The position numbers and the translations under genes were made by a program. Of a stretch of DNA of 64,000 bases, positions 60,791 to 64,000 are shown piece after piece. Below the pieces are notes generated by a model. That model ran no database searches and was not told the origin of the DNA. It saw nothing but the letters and a program-made list of their open reading frames with translations. Location: the NCBI RefSeq assembly GCF_051622035.1, contig NC_135358.1, positions 23,936,501 through 24,000,500 of the forward strand, read 5' to 3'. This DNA is from Arctopsyche grandis (lineage: Eukaryota > Arthropoda > Insecta > Trichoptera > Hydropsychidae). Every line of letters begins with the position of its first letter. Position 1 is the first letter of the stretch.

Positions 60791-62155
60791 ATGTCGTTCT
60801 TCCAAAAGGCGAAGCCTCGCAAAGCCCCTAAGCGAAAATTCGAAGCCAAATCAAAGAAGAGTAAGAAACCTCGACAACCTCAACCGCAGGATGATGACGG
60901 AGAAGAATCTTTGGACAGTGATTTGGAAGCACGAGACTTTCCAGACCGCTCCGATTCGGAAGGTGAGCTGGAAACGGCTCAAGAGAAGAAATTGCGGTTG
61001 GCTCGACTCTACTTAAGCGAAGTAGAACGCGAGGAAAGAGCTAGGAATGGTGAACCAGATGACGGACAAGTTGGAGCACGTCTCCGTGACGATCTACTTT
61101 TACAACAGGGACGACTTCGTAGCGCCAAAGCAGCCCAACTAGGAATACCTGCCCCTTTAGACATTCGTATATTACGAGGTAAGGACTTGCGTTTACCCGT
61201 TACTTGCATGTGTATATCATCGGATGGACAACACCTGTATTCTGGGACAAAATGTTCAGCGATCATACATTGGTCATTAACAGACATGAAGAAAGTGAAC
61301 AGTATACTATATAATAAAGATTCAAAAAAGAATTCGAAATTTGAATGTCACTCTTCACCGATAGCTGCTCTAGCCATAAGCACCGATAACAAATATTTAG
61401 TATCGTGTGAGAACGCCAATGATATTCAAGTATGGGACGCAGCCACTTTAAAGCATTTACACACGTTTCGCGGCCACAGAGATCACGTGACCGATCTCGT
61501 ATTCCGTAAAGACACTCATCAGTTATTCTCTGCCAGTAAGGATAGGTCTGTGAAAGTGTGGTCTTTGGATGAGATGGCATATATTGAAACTGTATTCGGT
61601 CACCAGTCGGCAATTACTTCAATTGATGCACTCTCGAGGGAACGAGCTATAACGGCAGGCGGCCGAGATAACTCAATAAGGATATGGAAAATAGTCGAAG
61701 AGTCTCAATTGATATTCAATGGACATTCCGGCAGTATAGACTGCGTCAGACTGATCAACGAGGAGAATTTTATATCTTGCAGTGACGATGGTTCGATATG
61801 TGTGTGGGGTAATATGAAGAAAAAGGCACTTTGCACAGTGAACAAAGCGCATGGTTCTGAAGACGGACAAGCCAGATGGATAACGTGTGTTGCTGCGTTG
61901 TTAAATTCAGATTTAGTAGCGTCGGGATCTCACGACGGCTTCCTCAGGTTGTGGAGGCTAAAAGAAGGGTTCAGAAGCATCGAGCCAGTAATGGAAATCC
62001 CCATTGCAGGGTTCATTAACTCTATTGTGTTTAGTTTGGATGGAAGTAAATTAATTGTAGGAGTCGGTCAAGAGCACAAGTTGGCGAGATGGTGGAAAGT
62101 GAAAGAGGCAAAAAATGCTGTGTATGTTATACCGTTAACATACAAGTCTAGCTAG
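60791..62155 (+). CDS. Rrp9: RRP9, U3 snoRNP WD40 protein (U3-55K)
   Basis: RRP9 binds box B/C of U3 snoRNA in the nucleolus and is needed for 18S rRNA processing. A single exon of 454 aa (human 475). The N terminus is basic with KKSKKPRQ nuclear-localisation-like runs, then acidic (DDDGEESLDSDLE); the conserved EKKLRLARLYLSEVEREE follows. From about residue 130 on there are WD40 repeats: SAIIHWSL, NDIQVWDAATL, DRSVKVWSLDE, DNSIRIWKI, GSICVWG, HDGFLRLWRL and LARWWKV. The frame is open 66 bp upstream, but the ATG at 60791 (MSFFQKAKPRKAPKRK) matches the family start. AATAAA is at 62480. It has no intron, unlike its neighbours. Confidence 0.95.
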   Translation: MSFFQKAKPRKAPKRKFEAKSKKSKKPRQPQPQDDDGEESLDSDLEARDFPDRSDSEGELETAQEKKLRLARLYLSEVEREERARNGEPDDGQVGARLRDDLLLQQGRLRSAKAAQLGIPAPLDIRILRGKDLRLPVTCMCISSDGQHLYSGTKCSAIIHWSLTDMKKVNSILYNKDSKKNSKFECHSSPIAALAISTDNKYLVSCENANDIQVWDAATLKHLHTFRGHRDHVTDLVFRKDTHQLFSASKDRSVKVWSLDEMAYIETVFGHQSAITSIDALSRERAITAGGRDNSIRIWKIVEESQLIFNGHSGSIDCVRLINEENFISCSDDGSICVWGNMKKKALCTVNKAHGSEDGQARWITCVAALLNSDLVASGSHDGFLRLWRLKEGFRSIEPVMEIPIAGFINSIVFSLDGSKLIVGVGQEHKLARWWKVKEAKNAVYVIPLTYKSS

Positions 62156-63064
62156 TGTTAAATGATATTTTTTATTATTGAATTAATTTAATCATTTGAT
62201 TGCATCGGTTTTTGCATTTATTTATATTATGTATGAACCAATCCGGAGAAATTGATTAATCTTTATGATAATTATAACAATGTATCTTTAATGCTTTAAG
62301 ATTCTGATGGTGTGTTTGCAACATATTTATTTGCATTTTAACTATGTTTAACCATGCTGGGTTATGTCACTTTTCTGTTAAATCTTTCACACATGTATAA
62401 ATTTATTACAAAAAATTTATGAATGCTGATTTTACATAAAATGTGAATATTTGATTTGTATATATATATGAAAAAAGATAATAAAAGAAAAATATTTTTC
62501 AAAATATTTTATTTGTATTAACTAGACGATAAATACATTTTTAATGGTTATAAATGTAACAGTACACCCGAGGTTTTTAAACAATGTGAATACCTGATGA
62601 CAAAATTATAAATATTTATACTATCCTTTATATCGTGACAAGAATTAGTCCTTTAGTTTTTTTTTATTACTTTTGCAAAGATAAAATTTAAAGCATGCGT
62701 TGTATACATCGAACGCTTCGAGCCTGTGATTGCCGTAAAATAATTATATAGAAGCACCATCGGACTGGAAAATCGTATTCGAAATTTTGGTCTATCACAA
62801 TTTGTATAGTAGAAAATTACCAGAAAAACAAATTTCACAGAAACCAGAAAAAAATATGTAGATTGATATTTAACATACATAAACAAAAGGGTAAATAAAC
62901 TTAAAAAGAAATACAAGTTTAACTAGTGAGACCCTGTCAGTATCCACAATATCGTTATTTAATATAAGAAAAAAAATGTACACTTGTAAGTAAAAGCTGT
63001 TGTATTGTGCAGTACATTGTGATCTGATGGAAGCGATGCGTGCATTTTCTTCCAAGAATAAGAT
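62156..63064. other. RRP9 3' flank and convergent intergenic DNA
   Basis: RRP9 (plus) and the shuttle craft gene (minus) converge here. RRP9 has an AATAAA at 62480; the rest is AT-rich without a recognised exon. Confidence 0.5.
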
Positions 63065-63920
63065 TTAGTCTTCAGGTGGTGCATCGAAGTAGTCTATGCG
63101 AGGTTTTGGTGGATCTTGACTGGTGCTCGGTTCAGAAGCTGTCACTGTTGACGATGAACGAGATAGTTCCAGAGTAGTCGAAGTGCCGTAATTCGTACTC
63201 AATGTTGCCCAAGCTCCCCCGCTAACGAAAAAATTAATTAATTAAAAATAAGTAAGTAAAAATATTGGTAGTATTTTTTAATTAATGCAATACCCTGGTT
63301 TTTGCTGTTGTCCTGTGGAATTGTTTGTAGCGCTGACAGTTACTATTGGTCCGGGCACTCTTCTTTGTCCTTTGTCTCGTCTGATTATCTCCATAAGACT
63401 CAAAGCCGGTAACCAAGACTATAACATAACATCTTTTTACTAAGTATCGATTCATCAAGAGCAATAAATTCATAATACGATATAGTATACCTTTTCCCTA
63501 TATGCTGTAGCAACAATGTTTCTATATGGTTCCGTATCATAAGCTACACTATCACAGCCGAAATGTTCGCACATTTCGTGTACAAACTGCCGCTTTTGAT
63601 GGTTCATCGGTTGAAACGAATGACTACGAGTTTTCTGCTTCGACTGTAAAGTTTTTATTGACAAATAAGGTTAACAACTTATGTTAAAATAAAGTCCGTT
63701 TGTTTGAAGTGCTGCTTTTACCTTTTGCGCCAACAATACAAGTTCTGATAATTTTTCATGTATTTTATTAGAAAAACCTTCATCGCGTACGGCAAACTGT
63801 TTCAAAAAATCTGAATAGCGTGGAGTCAATTTGGCCGACAGATCTGGATTGCGAATTTGAAGTCCGATGGCCAATCTACGATTGCGCTCTTCAATCTGAC
63901 ACTCATCGTCACACTCCAAC
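63065..63920 (-). CDS. stc: Shuttle craft / NFX1-type protein, C-terminal part
   Basis: NFX1/shuttle craft is a zinc-finger nuclear protein with a C-terminal R3H domain. Only the last four exons are in the window (63920-63722, 63643-63491, 63418-63294, 63221-63065); the gene continues beyond the right edge. Order seen: LECDDECQIEERNRRLAIGLQ (end of the NF-X1 region), then RYSDFLKQFAVRDEGF. The R3H domain follows: KTRSHSFQPMNHQKRQFVHE, FGCDSVAYDTEPYRNIVATA (human NFX1 LESVSYDSEPKRNVVVTA). A Ser/Thr-rich tail ends RIDYFDAPPED, like DYFD at the NFX1 terminus. Splice sites are GT-AG and phases agree. The Cys-rich NF-X1 fingers themselves lie outside the window. Confidence 0.9.
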
Positions 63921-64000
63921 CTAAACGAAAATTCATACATTAACTCCAAACTACATATACACAAACCTAACACTAATCAACCCAATGAATAATTACGTCG

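Overview
The window is nuclear DNA from an insect. It is strongly AT-rich, its genes are split by short GT-AG introns, and the gene set is animal: STT3B, Salvador, Hsp90, a FAM20 kinase, an SR splicing factor, RRP9 and shuttle craft/NFX1. A ZAD zinc-finger protein, a family expanded in arthropods, points to insects. I cannot fix the order. The Hsp90 coding sequence carries an intron, which, as I recall, the Hsp90 genes of higher Lepidoptera lack; that is a weak hint only.

Layout. 1-8.7 kb holds no gene I can support, only AT-rich sequence with three long (TA)n runs. 8.7-18.7 kb is the oligosaccharyltransferase subunit STT3B (minus, 13 coding exons, 818 aa); its introns carry a SINE, two LINE pieces, two fold-back elements and a hAT remnant. 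18.9-26.0 kb is a gene-free transposon nest, including an LTR-bearing element with two 894-bp LTRs inserted into an older short DNA element. 26.4-29.5 kb is salvador (plus, 9 exons, 424 aa). 31.4-31.8 kb is a small one-span membrane protein (minus, 111 aa). 33.2-34.3 kb is a PIF/Harbinger remnant carrying a shorter element. 37.3-37.9 kb is a ZAD protein without zinc fingers. 38.9-42.0 kb is Hsp90, with a recognisable heat-shock element and TATA box. 43.5-47.1 kb is a FAM20B-like xylosylkinase (minus, 6 exons, 413 aa). 49.0-51.8 kb is a tandem trio of three-exon genes resembling the axonemal protein CFAP276 (C1orf194). 54.2-56.0 kb is an SRSF2/SC35-like splicing factor. 59.0-60.0 kb is a BEL/Pao-like LTR remnant. 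60.8-62.2 kb is intronless RRP9. 63.1 kb to the right edge is the 3' end of shuttle craft/NFX1 (minus).

The genes are mostly unrelated housekeeping and signalling genes that share a neighbourhood, not an operon-like system. The exon reconstructions of the complete genes sum to whole numbers of codons, which supports the splice sites chosen.

The most unusual content is (1) the CFAP276-like trio, each copy with an RFX-type half-site upstream; (2) a group of at least nine short non-autonomous elements with GGT...ACC-type ends and 9-bp target duplications, for some of which the empty site is also visible; and (3) the LTR element, whose interior is built from minisatellites, one of which repeats the primer-binding-like sequence.
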